Origin: Sweltsa coloradensis
Taxonomy: Eukaryota > Arthropoda > Insecta > Plecoptera > Chloroperlidae
Direction of reading: 5' to 3'
Length of the DNA stretch: 64,000 bases
Assembly (NCBI GenBank): GCA_024449915.1
Contig: JAMZAV010000166.1
Span: 1,240,001 to 1,304,000 of the forward strand
Shown here: positions 34,680 through 48,300 of the stretch, in pieces
Position numbering within the stretch: position 1 is the stretch's first letter
Layout of the letters: every line of letters begins with the position of its first letter
Notes under the pieces: generated by a model
The model's input: the letters and a program-made list of their open reading frames with translations, nothing else
The model's database searches: none
What the model was told of the DNA's origin: nothing
Position numbers and translations under genes: made by a program

Positions 34680-37600
34680 CTGGGACTACGTTAAGGAAAT
34701 TAATGTCAAATGAATGGGTTGCAAAACTTGGGTCAACATGTTGAAGGCCATGTGGAACATGAGTGTCATTTACTTAACAAAAGAAATAATAACTTAAACA
34801 ACTAAATAAAATAAATAAATTTGTATTTAGAGGCCACTCGAATAGTCTACTTAAACTGATTTCTTAAAACAGACTATGCAAATCCTGTTGGTGCTGATGT
34901 TACCAAAGAGCAAACAATGCCAAACTAGAGACCGGTATTTTAAATAGGAAACACGGGCCAAACAAGATGGACGCGGCCAAAATCAAAAGCCAAATTCAGA
35001 AAACCTTACAATGTAGTATGTACCTTGTTGCTATAGGTGAAACCAGATAAGCTGGCGGCCGTCAAGGTCAAGCGAGAGCACGGACGCCAACGTTGACAAT
35101 TTACACACAACTGGCATTAGGTAGGGCCTACCGTATTTGGTCATGTTATCGTGATATGTTATCACATAAATCAACATTTTATAAGCTGTGAATAAAGTAG
35201 TTCGTCTCACAGAGTTAGTATTTTAGTGAAATAATGATTTTAAGTAATCTCGATCACGAAAGTGTTTTTTTGCCTTGTTGGTAATGGTGTGTCCAAAGTT
35301 CCAGCTGTTTATATATAATGCCAACCTCGTCAGATGTGATGTCAATATTTAGGAGCATCAAAATGTCTTGATTTTATTCGTACACTGCATAAATAGTACT
35401 TTATTTTTAGGGTATATTGGGCAAGGCTTGGCTTTAAAATAGTCGTGTTTTTCTCCGAAAGCAGTTTTGGAGACCGTTATTTTATCTACTTTTTGCCGAT
35501 CCTGTGGCCATAGTGCGTGGACGACAGTGCTGCGATCCCTCGGCGACCGCCACCTTATATGGTTCCACCTATAGGATGGCTCCAAAGTCAACGTTTACAC
35601 ATTCCCAAGCCAAGAACTGATGGAATTAAGTCTTTTCAGAAGTTAAAATCTTCTGCCTATAGTGGGAATCGAATCCTGGACCTTCTGCTTTGGAAGCAGA
35701 GACTCTTAAGCACAGGCCCAACGAGCCACACACATCTTTGTACATCCTTGGGATGTTGTGTGGTTGGAAGGTTGATGCTTGTGAGACCAAGTAGAGAAGG
35801 CTGAAATGGTGCACATGCACCACAGGACCAAGACTAGCTAGATTCCACAGTCAGTGGTGTGCCTTTGTTCCATCAAGGTAGTGTTTGCAGCATGTGTCAC
35901 TTCTAAAATGAAACTTGAGTTTGCCTACATCTAGGAGCATTTTCGTGCAATCTACAGCCCTCCCGTTCTTCTCTCTAGTTATAACAATTTCTTGGTAAAT
36001 AGCACACGTAAACTGACTCACTGCAAGTGTATTAGTTGATAATCCATGCAAAGCTTTGATGCTACAAAAACATCTTACAGTGGTAACCTTAACATTTTCT
36101 TTTTTAGCAAAACTCAATGGCTTAAGTTATAAAATTAAATTAGTGCTTTGTGTGTAGAGGTTTTGACATGGGTCGAGTTTGGACTTTGGATAATAAACTG
36201 CTTGCTAATAAAAAACTACAGTATGGTAGGTATGGTACTAAGTTTTTGATTTCCATTGATTGGCTTTTGGATACTTAGACCAACTAGGCTATCAATTGTG
36301 CTGCCATAGACAAAACAAACGAACCAAAAATTAAAACTAGACCTAAGTACGAAAAACTTATTTCATGGACTCGTGTCAAGTCTGTAAAAACGATAATCAT
36401 TAAAATATTTCTTTGATTGACCAAAAAACGTAGCAGATCTAAGTTTAGAGATTTCAAAGGTCCCCTCCAATCTTTCATCAAGATCGCATATGATATGCAA
36501 TTGCCCGGCAAAGAACAAACAAACAGTAAAAGAAAGAAAAAAAACGCGAGTTATTTTTCTTGGGGTAAGTGAAATTGAAGTCTTCGCTTCTCTCATCCAA
36601 TCACGGAGTAAAAGTAAATAAAAAAGAATGGACAATAAATCAGTTTGAAGAGTTGAATTTTGTTCACTTGTACTGATTGGTGTTTATTTAAAATTTCTTC
36701 AGTGCTTGGGTTATATCAAGCATCTCTGTTGTGTCGCAATTCTCACACAATTCATTTAATCTTCCAGTTGTTTTCATTTTGGAAGCAGTTTAATGTCAAA
36801 GAAATATTGTTGTTCTAGAGAGCTGCTGTCATGTGTTGTTATTTCCTAACCGGTGGCCATAGTGCGAAGGTAGACGAGAGGTGGCGTGCTGCGATCTCTC
36901 GGTCGTGGCATTCTATCTGAAATCAACTATACATTCAATGAGGGTGCTGTTGTAGGCAGTGGCGAAGCGTCCTATGAGACAATGAGACAATGTCTACCCT
37001 GTACAAAAATTCCTTGTATGCCCTTGTATAGAATGTCATAATTTATTTTCTAATACAAGTTGGTCTTCGTGTCCCTTGGAAGTTTGAATTGAAGCGCGTG
37101 ACTGAGTGGAACAGCTCGCAACACCACTGCTCGCGCCATCTACCGTTGCAATTTGAAACTGGTGGTAGGGGCTGGCACTTATGATTTGACCATGATTTGA
37201 CTGACATTCGGGAGACACAGGCAGAGACATTTCAAGCCTGCGCATGCTCAGAGCCCAATTTTCGTGTTTTTCCAAGAATCTGAAGGGGAAGTAGGAGTCA
37301 TATCTCGGGAGTTCAAGATGCATGAGGGTTGGCCGTTGGTGATGGTCGGAGGGGGTGGGGGTGGGTTGGGTTGGGTTGGTTTCCCTCCCTCCCTCTCGCC
37401 CGCGTAAATGGTTGAACACGTGCTATTCTATCCTGCCATGTGCTCGCAATTTTTAAGTAAAGTGATCGACAAATCATCAAGTTGACCGGTCGTTTGATAA
37501 GGGAAATTATGATATGTTATGTCCATGGCATAAATAATTTGATACTGTTACCAAAATATACACTATTGATATTTTACTAAGAAATCGCGCTGCGGAAATA

Positions 37601-39356
37601 GCGACTTTAAAAACACATTGCAAAAGTTTAACTTTACGCCCGTCTTTCCACTCGGACTGAATGAGTTGGGCATAGACATATCATGCATTGTCCCTCTACT
37701 GCCCCCCCCCCCCGAACGTTTTTGAATTTATTACGAAATATTAAAAACATTATTATCAAAAGATTAAACTTATATCATATTTGCTCTACTAATTTTTGTC
37801 TACCCTAACTTCAAGACCACGCTTCGCCACTGGTTGTAGGTAGGTGGTGGCAGATGACACTATGTCTAGGGGAAACAGAGCTTCAAAACTACTTGGTGGT
37901 AGTTGGCAAGATTTGGTGATGTGTTGGTGTGATTGTTCCCAGTAACTGAAATCCAACTGCCTGCAGTCAACGGAAAGTAATTCTGGTAGTTCAATCTGTC
38001 ACTACCTACCTTCAAAAGCACCCCTACGGTATTTATCATGCTAGCTTTAGATAATTTTAGTACTGTATCCTACTCTTGCCAAGTTATAAAGACCACAAGT
38101 TAATCAAAACTTATCAGCAGCTTGTCTTCTCATCTATTTGTGTTTATAGTGATTTTCCTAACGTTTTTAAGGTAAGATGTTTCAAGCGTTCTTTAACTTT
38201 CTTACTACTGGAACATGTTTATATCTGTTCCTAGATCAATATCCAAACCACTTAGGCCTCAGCTACATATACATAATACATACCCATGCAAACTATATTA
38301 TACAGGTTTAACCTTTGTTTTACCATTATAGCAGGCGCCTATGATGCTGTTATGAAATATGATGGTTAAAGGATACGTAAGTCAACAGATGGTGGAACGG
38401 TGAACCCAAAGGATAGGGCCACTTTAGCCAAATCCAGTGTTTCCACATCGAAGATCTGCTTGAGATGGTGCGAGCTGTACGACCGCACATAGGACTTGTA
38501 TGCCTCTTTGCTGACATGTTCAAGAAATAGTTCTTTGAAATGAGCTTCTCTAACTGAAATCAATTTAAGACAATCATAGAACAAGGAATAACCTAATGTT
38601 GATTAATTAGCAACAAATTAAAAAAAAGGTTTATTTCTCGATTTGGTTAGTCGGGAAACACTCCCGTTGGTGTAATTGTTATTATTTACTACAATTCAGA
38701 AATTAAAAAAGTCCGCCCCAACCGGGAATCGAACCACGGATCTCCCGCATTCCAGACAGGCGTCTTAACCACTAGACCATCAGGACGGGTACATTTTAAC
38801 CTCTTAATTGTAGTTGCATTATACAAGATCCGTGGTTCGATTCCCGGTTGGGGCGGACTTTTTTAATTTCTGAATTGTAGTAAATAATAACAATTAAAAA
38901 AAGGTGTAGGCATGCATAAAGTCATACTCATAATATGTTATGTTGATAGATTTCATTGATCATCAGTTGATTGATCTTACTCATAATAGCCTACATATTA
39001 CTACTAGGTATTATAAAGGCATACAGGTAAACCCAACCTCAGCATTTTTGCCTAGTTTGGTCACCTGAATGTTACTATATAAACACTATGATGTTGCATA
39101 TAGCCTAGGCCTAATGCCAGAGGCATAGCTAAGAGTTCAAAGACCTGTATGGATGGGTGCTATAAAAAAGGGGCCAGAGGCAGAGAAAACACCCCAAGGT
39201 TGGTGGCTAAAAAGTAAAAACACATTTGGCCTTTGCAATAGTTAAAGACAGGCTAACAACCTACCGCCACCGTTAACTTGAACCTTTACTCGGCCAGTAC
39301 GTAGGCATACGTGTATTTGGATAAGCAAATCCATCGATAAAAATGATATATTCTTA

Positions 39357-39399
<43 letters not shown>

Positions 39400-42300
39400 T
39401 AATAATTCTTTTATTGGTCCCGATTGACTCATACATGAGCATTGGACAAGTCACATAAACTACATTTCACCTTCGTTACAATATCAAAATTACATAAAGT
39501 CGGGGCCAGGATATCTTGAGAGTGTCCGAGGCCAGATAAAAGGTTCAACTAGACCGGATGCACTGGCCTTCGCTCGGCGAGGGTAGGTTCATTCATTCAC
39601 AAAGACATTCCATTCAATCAAATTAATTTGGTATAGTTTATGGTATAACATGAAATCGCAATTACAGGAGTAATATGATGTTGAATTTGAATAGTGCATC
39701 ACCTTGTACCCCAGAAAAAGTTTTTAAATTTTATTGTAAGGTATATTTTTAACACAGTTAAAATCTATAAGATTATAACATAGGCCTATAAAATAATATA
39801 CAACCAAAAATAACCAAAAATAGACGAATTTTTTAGTTTAAAAACATAATTTCGATGAATTCGTAATTTTTTATTCAAAAACTCTTGTAAAAATTTAATC
39901 GGTAAACGTTTAATACAGTTTTCCGAAATTTGCATGTATTCCACTCAAAACAAATTATTGTAAAGAACAGAAACATGGGACCGCAAACTAGTTTTATAGG
40001 TATTGTTCAAGTGGGTCTGCGTGCGATCTTATTTGTCCAGCAATCATTCACAAAGACATTCCATTCAATCAAATTAATTTAGTATAGTTTATGGTATAAC
40101 ATGAAATCGCGATTACAGGAGTAATATGATGTTGAATTTGAATAGTGCAACACCTTGTACCCCAGAAAAAGTTTTTAAATTTTATTGTAAGGTATATTTT
40201 TAACACAGTTAAAATCTATAAGATTATAACATATATAATACCTATAGTAATATACAACCAAAAATAACCAAAAATAGACAAATTTTTTAATTTAAAAACA
40301 TAATTTCTATGAATTTGTAATTTGTTATTCAAAAACGCTTGTAAAAATTTGATCGGTAAACGTTTAATACAGTTTTCCGAAATTTGCATGTATTCCACTC
40401 AAAACAAGTTATTGTAAGAACAGAAGCATGCGACCGCAAATTAGTTTTATATTGTTCGAGTGGGTCTGCGTGCGAATTTATCTGTCCAGTTTCAAACCTC
40501 TCTCCAGGTAACATTAGAGAGGAAAACAGGTTGTTGCTCTGTGGCTCCGACTTTAGTACAAGTATCAATAAACAATCAAAATCCAACCAAATCCAATACA
40601 AACACGGTAAACACCCCATTCAAGATTTATAATCATGTCTTATGATCCATAAATTCATTAACTGAGTAAAATGCCATGCTTAAAAGAAACTGTTTTACTT
40701 TGAATTTAAATTGCCCCCCTCTCAAACTTTTCATACTGCTAGATAGATGGTTGTAAAACTTTGATCCGGCATACCCTGGGCTTTTAGTCTTAGTTTTTTT
40801 TTATAGTCCGTTTGTAGATTATGTGCCGGAAGTCTAAAATCGAGCTTATTTCTAGTGTTACTACTTTATTTGTTACAATATCAAACATGTGCACATTTTC
40901 AATAAAAAACAAAAATACAGATACCTTCATAGCATTTTGAAATGTTTTATTTGTAGACAAATAAAAATATCCTCCAAGATTAAGAGTTTATCCCTTCCGA
41001 GCTCTCAATCTCTCAGGACCGGTTGCAGCAGCACCGCACGGCTTATTCCTACATCCGTAGGCTTACATACCACTATGTAGACTAGAAAACATGTGCAAAA
41101 TAGATTTGCCAGTTTCTTACCTGCGGTTGAATGTCAGCAATTTTGTTCCACGAGAACTCAAACTCGTTCAGAGGGACTCGAGCTTCCTTAAGGTAGCGTA
41201 AAAAGCCAAGTTCCTCGGGTCGTAACATGAGCAGACCGTGTCCCTTGGCTCCCTCCCCTCTTGCTGTTCGGCCAACACGGTGGATGTATTCTTTCGGGTC
41301 GTCTGGCGGATCGTACTGTACAATCCAATCAACTGCAGGAATATCCAAGCCACGGGCAGCTACATCCGTGCACAATAGAATGCCCTCCTCTGCGTTGCAG
41401 AATTGGAAGAATGTAGTTGTACGCTTGGCCTGCTGTTGCTTCCCCTGAAACCAAATTTTTATGTGAAGTGTCAGATTGACGATCAACATAGTTGCTCAAC
41501 ATTGTTGCTACTTGCAAGTTGCTACATGGAGCAGGTGTGCATTTGATAACATGCACATTGCCAGCTGCCCGATAGGTACAGTCAACACAGGTTGCGCAAC
41601 ATAGACATGTTCAATACGGAAGCTAGAAACTTCCAAACTGGATTTCTTCAAAGTGAACGTAGACCACCAATCACAACAGAAAGTGCCACCAGTATGTACT
41701 TATTTTATTGCTGGTGTACCAGGGCTAGCAATAAAGTTGCACAATGAGAATAGGGCAACATTGTTGATCAATGATCATCTATTGCATGCTTTAAAGCCAG
41801 GAATATCAGCAGGTTAGGAAACATGTATAAACATTAAATAATTAACAATCTTAATAATTTACTGGTATTTATAGTATAGGTCTATCAGTATCACTACACT
41901 TTGTTCCAACATCATTTAGTTGGGTACAGGGGTGTTTCCACTATTTATTTTGATCAGCACCGGCTTGCAAAGCTCGACACCTCATTTTCTCATTCTCTTG
42001 CTGTGGCACCAGTTTTCTCCACATTTTTGTCCTCTCACTCTCCCTTCAACCACTATCCACTGGTCTCATCCACATCTGCCTCTACTTGGTCTTACTATAT
42101 GTCTTGGGGTTTTCCCACTCTTCTCTTCTCATCTCATTCTTTAAACCTACCGGTAACTCAAATGCTTGTCCAGAGATTTTATTCTTCTGTGTCCATATGA
42201 CTGTCCATCAAATTGTTGATTCCATCAGAGACCTAGGTGTACAGATGTCCTCTGATCTTTCTTTTAATGATCACCTTAGCATTGTTTCCAAAAAGGCACT

Positions 42301-45300
42301 AAAAATTCTTGGTTTTATCAAACAAAATTGTACGGCTAACTTCTCACCCAAAACTACAAGAAGCTTTATGTATCCTTGATTCAGCCCCTTGCTGACTATG
42401 CCAGTGTTGTGTGGAATCCATACCACTCACCAAAATTAAGCAAGTTGAACACATTTACTAATACAAATTTTAAAGTTTTTTTTGTTATCAAAATAATATA
42501 AATTTTCACCGATCACATTATGCTACACTTTGTCAACAATATTCGATTCCAACACTAGCAAGTCGTCATAGTGCAACCAGCGTAATTTTCTTCTACAAAC
42601 TTCTCCATAACTTCATTGAGCAGGTCCTACTTCAAGATATATAAACTTTCACATCCCGTCAAGATTTACAAGAAATTACATCCCCTTCAAAATTCCATGT
42701 GCTCGTACTGATGTTTTTAAATTTTCCCCCATTAACCGAATTCAAGACACCTACAACAAATTACATTTAAAGTAGCTGTATATGCCAGTTTCCCAACATA
42801 ATTCATTTATCACTCGTCACCTGATCACCAGTTTTGTATTTTGTAACCTCAATTTTTCTCTCTTTTTTCTTCATTCATCTCGGACTTTCAGCTGTTTTTT
42901 TATATATTATATAGGTAGGTACTTTTGTTATTAAAGTTTTTCTTGTTGTAGGGGCTATTTGTTGTAAAATTTAAATTTTATAGTATTTGTTCATGTATTT
43001 AATGATTTGTATCATGTACCTATTTGTATTGCTTTGAATTGTTTAGTTTTACTTACCAAACACTTGTGGGTTAATACCTGTTGTTAGAGATCAATAAATA
43101 TAGGCCTAATCACTAAATATATCGCAGTCAATCCTTTTCCATCTTGAACTTTACGCTCCCGAGAGAAAATTGTTGCCAAGTCTGTTCACAGTAAATTTCT
43201 ATAAACTACTCTTCAGTTTTCATCATGCACACACCTACTACAGTTAAGTAGGTAGGCCTACACATGCTATAATAAGTTTTAAAGGTTGCTTGTGCAAGGG
43301 GAGTTGAGCAGACTGCACTGTCCATTGTCCAACTGAGAGTAGGCCTAAGCAAGAACCTTACTAAGCAGAAGCACCTTGTTGAGAAAACTAGTACACTAGG
43401 CGGCTATGCCCAACCAAACTTATTTCCCCATATGTGAATCTGTAGGGTCTATGTCGATGTTGTGAGCTAAACTTGGAAATAAGGTGAATAGAATGAGGAA
43501 TTTTAAAATTTATTTATATTATTAGTAAAGGACATTTTTGACGGCTGGTCCTTGGGAGAACACTATTATTGTTAATATTTTTATATTTATTCAGGGATAC
43601 AAAGCATACTACATAATACTGTGTATACTTACATGAATGCTCATAACAGGTAGATCAATGTAATTAAGTAGTTCATGGTGGTATTTTACCGACATGCACG
43701 AACTGAAGAACACCATGACCTTCTTCTTACGATTTTTCTTTAAAAACGTGAACAAAAGTAGAAGTCTCTTCTCAGATGGACAAATAACATATCCCTGTTC
43801 TAGACCATCTACAGTAGCAGCATCTTCATCATCATCCACTCCCACATAGAACGGCTCCTTTTTTAAAGCAAGCTTTGTTAGGGCTTGCGTTTTTGCAGTT
43901 GATGTAGCACTGAACAACATCGTCTGGCGGCGTTCTGGAAACAAGATTTCGTTAGACCTACAACTTATGCTTATTGAATTGGACAAGAATATTTAACTTT
44001 AAAGTATTTAAAAACTAAGTTTGCACCACACTTGTGAGAGGAAAGTTAATCAAACAATTATCACAAAATGTCAAACATTCAATTAGATTCTCAGTTAGGT
44101 TAGGCTAAACAAAAAAATTGCCAAATACACTAAATAAATAGCTTTTTAATTCAGTGCTGAATCATGGGGATATGTACATTTGTACAGTATGTAAGCTAGG
44201 TGGCCTAAATATACATTTACAACACATATTTTGCAGTTTTACTTACTGGGTAGAAGGTTAATAATCTGTTTTAAATCTTCTTCAAACCCAATGTCCAGAA
44301 TCCTGTCTGCTTCATCAATAACCAAACATTGAAGATTCTTGTACAGAAAATCGGGAGTGTTTTGCAGATGGTCCAGAAGTCGCCCAGGTGGTTGTTATCA
44401 GGATATTAATGCCCTTTGCAAGCTTTTGTGCTTCAGTTTGTCTGTTAGCTCCGCCCATTAACAGCCCATAGGTATGATGATGATATTGCATTAGCTCCTT
44501 AAGAACGCCAAAAGTTTGCATTGCCAATTCTCTTGTCGGGGATATAACTATGCACCCGGTTTCCCTTGCGTGGCATGAACTTGAGTTTGTAGATTAGCTC
44601 TATTGCTGGAATTAGGAATGCCAACGTCTTTCCCGATCCAGTCTTTGCCGAGGCTACCAAGTCACGGCCTTCTAGTAGGGCAGGTATAGAACAAGCTTGG
44701 ATCTTGGTTAGAGTTGTAAAACCCATTTCAGTAATGCCCTTAAGAGTGTGTTCACAAACACTTTCTTTTAACGATTCAAAAGTAGCATTGCTCAAAATCG
44801 ATAGCGCAATTCCTGATCCCGGCACTGTAAAGAAGGACACATATCGATTACAGCCAGATCAATTAGGTACCACTAGCGGTCAGTTAGGCCAACAATAACA
44901 TAAATAAAATTAGGGATGCACATTGATACTTTTTTCATTATCGATTATCGAAATGGATGTCATTATCTAATCGATAATATCGATATCACCAACAAAGCCT
45001 GTTCCGACCTATAAGTGGAACCTCAAGTGTGGCAAGTGTAAGTCAAAACAATACAATCGCGTTCTGTTTGCTGCCTCGCTGTCTTCGATGTCATGTGTTT
45101 GGCTTTCGTTATCGACTAGGTAATTTCCAAACATAAATCTCAAGTGTGACACCATCAGCCCAGCCAGTGCATGGTACAACATGAGATAATCTCAGTCTTT
45201 AAGGTTTGGTTCATGCCACTGTTGACCAATTATTTGATATTTCGATAATCAATAATGAATTTTGGTTATCCATTATCAAAATTATATCCATTATTGATTA

Positions 45301-48300
45301 TCGTGTGCATCCCTAAATAAAATACATTCTTATATTTTACAGTTGACCTTCTAAGTCACATTTAACTAATTTTCAATGGGGGTCACTGAATTACAGTGGA
45401 CCGATCAAACCCCGTTGGCCCCTACACCATCAAAAAGCTAACAATGGCCAAGATAGGTAGGCCTACCGGTATATAGCGACCAAGCGGTTGGTCATGATTC
45501 ACCCACAAAGACAAAAGACTTCAGACTGAAAATAGAACTAGGGTAGCATACCAGGTACAAGTTAGACTAAAGGAGGTAATAAGTGTTCTTAGTCTTGTAA
45601 TTTGTAATTTATTTGCAGCTTTGATTTAAGTTGATTGGATATTGCTTAACATCTCATATTAAAGCACTTTGGCTATTCGAGACGATGAGTGGTGATGATG
45701 AAGTATGAACAGAAGAGAGGAGGGAAAACCCGGTACCGGCACGTAGCCTACTCCTTTCAAAAAGTACCAAGGGGGCCATCGGCTTAACGTCTCATCCGAA
45801 AGGACGGTGTAACCTTGACAGTCATAGGTTCCTCTTCCTCCACTAACCCAGACTGCCGAGCAGACGTCGAGGAGAACGAAGCAGTTACACTAGCTCTCAA
45901 ACCTTCCATCTGACTTAACCAGCGGTATACGTGAGTTTCAGGGCAGAGCGGTCCCCCACTTTCACACAGCAAGCTGTTGGGTTATTCTAATCTATCAGAG
46001 ATCTCATATGGAACAGAGAAGTACCAAAGAAGTGGAAGTTATCATCTACCAGACCTACTTTGTTCCAATACTGACATATGCAGCAGACTTGGAATATGAC
46101 AACAGTGGATGAGAGCCTTGTGCAGGCTGTAGATATGAAGTTTTTGAGAAGCATTGTAGGTAAGACTAGATGGGACCGAAATGAGGATATCCGAGATCAA
46201 GTAGGCGTGAGGAATTTAATAGAGCAAATTGGAGAGAGAAGATTAAAGCGGTTCGGACATGTCAAAAGGATGGAAAGATCGAGATTACCGAGAAGGATGA
46301 TGGATTGGAAATTCCAGGTAGGAGACCAAGGGGAAGACCACGACAACAATGGCAGAATAGTGTGAAAAAGATGTAGAACAGCGTGGAGGAGACTGGAATG
46401 TGGTGGAAGAAGAGGAGTGGTGGCAGGACAGAAGAAGATGGAAAGGCCTGTCTTCAATGCCGACCCAACGCAGAGTTGGACGTGACAACAGATAATGATG
46501 ATGATATATTCAAACATGAGGAATGGGACATATGTCAAATATATGCCCCACAAGTAGGATGTGATCTGGAAGCTAAAGAAAAGTTCAAGGAAAAGCTGGA
46601 AGGGCTAATTGGAAGCAGGGACGTAATCCTGCTCGGAGACTTTAATGCGCAAGTTGGCAATGAAAGGAATGGATACGAAGGAAAAGCATAACCGTGACCA
46701 ACTTAGATTAGCTTCAAAATGAGTGGTCACAACCTATGGTGGCGCAATTAACAGTAGGCCTATATTGGAAAATTCACGACCCAGAAAGTAATTTTGTACA
46801 ACCCTGAATATAGAATTGCTCTTTTAGTGTACATATATTATCCTGGACGAACGATTAAGGTAAAAAGTATCAACATAAACACTTTTATGTGGTCTGTTCA
46901 TGGTGATTAGACAACAAAATAATAATTAAATTTCAAAGGTCGTGACCCTGATTGACCCCAGTGACCTTGACTTTTGATTAAGTATGAAATTTGTGTTCAG
47001 TGTTTAAATTCCTTTCAAATGAGTCATCACAAGCTATGCTTACTAGCATTTTGAACGTATTTTAGAAATAAGGGCAAATGTAACAATTTTGAACACCCCT
47101 GTTACAAATAATACTTTTTTTAGATAAAAAGAATTAAATTGAATTAATACTTAAACAAAATGTTTGAATACCACACTTTTACTTCTACTAGGAAGCTTCG
47201 CAAACGCTTTTTTTAGTCGCGTTGATGGATGAGCTTTTTAATTATAAAATGTTAATATTATTTTAAAATAATAAAAACATATAAACACGGCCCATACAAA
47301 GCAATCATTAGGTCTGTTGGATCTTTGATTGTTTGTAACAAGGCTGTGAGTAAGGTATAAAATCTCCTGTGAAGTTTTCATACAATGGCTGTGAGAAAGA
47401 TCTAAAATTTATATTTTAGTGCTGTTTGGGCGGATTCTGACCAAACGGGTGGGGCTACAACGTTCATATTTCACATGGACATTAAGGTAAGGGTAATGTA
47501 TTGACTTTTGAAAGAAAAAGTTGAAAAAGTTAGCCAGAATCTATAGAAATAAAGGTTTTAATAGTTAACACCTCAAAAAACTCAAATTAAACCTTTATTT
47601 CTTTATTTCTAGGTTTTAATAGTAAACACCTCAAAAAACTCAAATTAAACCTTTATTTCTATAGATTCTGGCTAACATTTTCAACTTTTTCTTTCAAAAG
47701 TCAATACATCACCATAAACGATGTGAAATATGAACGTTGTAGCCCCACCCGTTTGGTCAGAATCGGCCCAAATGTCACGAAAATATCGCACTAAAAAATA
47801 AAAAAAAATCGTTAAAAGTACGATATTCATGAGAAATATCTCTTCGATTGTACCCAAAAACGTAGCAAGTCTAAGTTCAGAGATTTCAAAGGTCCTGTCA
47901 AATTTTCATCAAGATCGCATATGCCGTTTTCCCGGTAGAGAGCGAACAAACAGACGGAAAAACAAACAAACAAAAAAAACAAAAACAAAAAACACCCGAG
48001 CTAAATTTTTTTGGGGGGTCAGTGAAATGAAGTCTTCGCTTCACTCGCTCGCTCATCCAAATAGGAGAGAATGGATAAAATCCACCGCCATCTAGAGAAC
48101 CTTGACATCATTTCTTTTGGGAAAACTATTTTAACTCTTTGATGACAAATAATATACTGCTTCCTCGAAAGTATTTGATTACTTCTAGGTGGCAGTGCAT
48201 AGGACCAGAATTCTCGTGCGACTTTTCGTTGCCATGGTAACGTTACTTTTGTTAAAATGTAATTTCTATCTACACTACTTAAGGTCTTGACCGATTTAGC

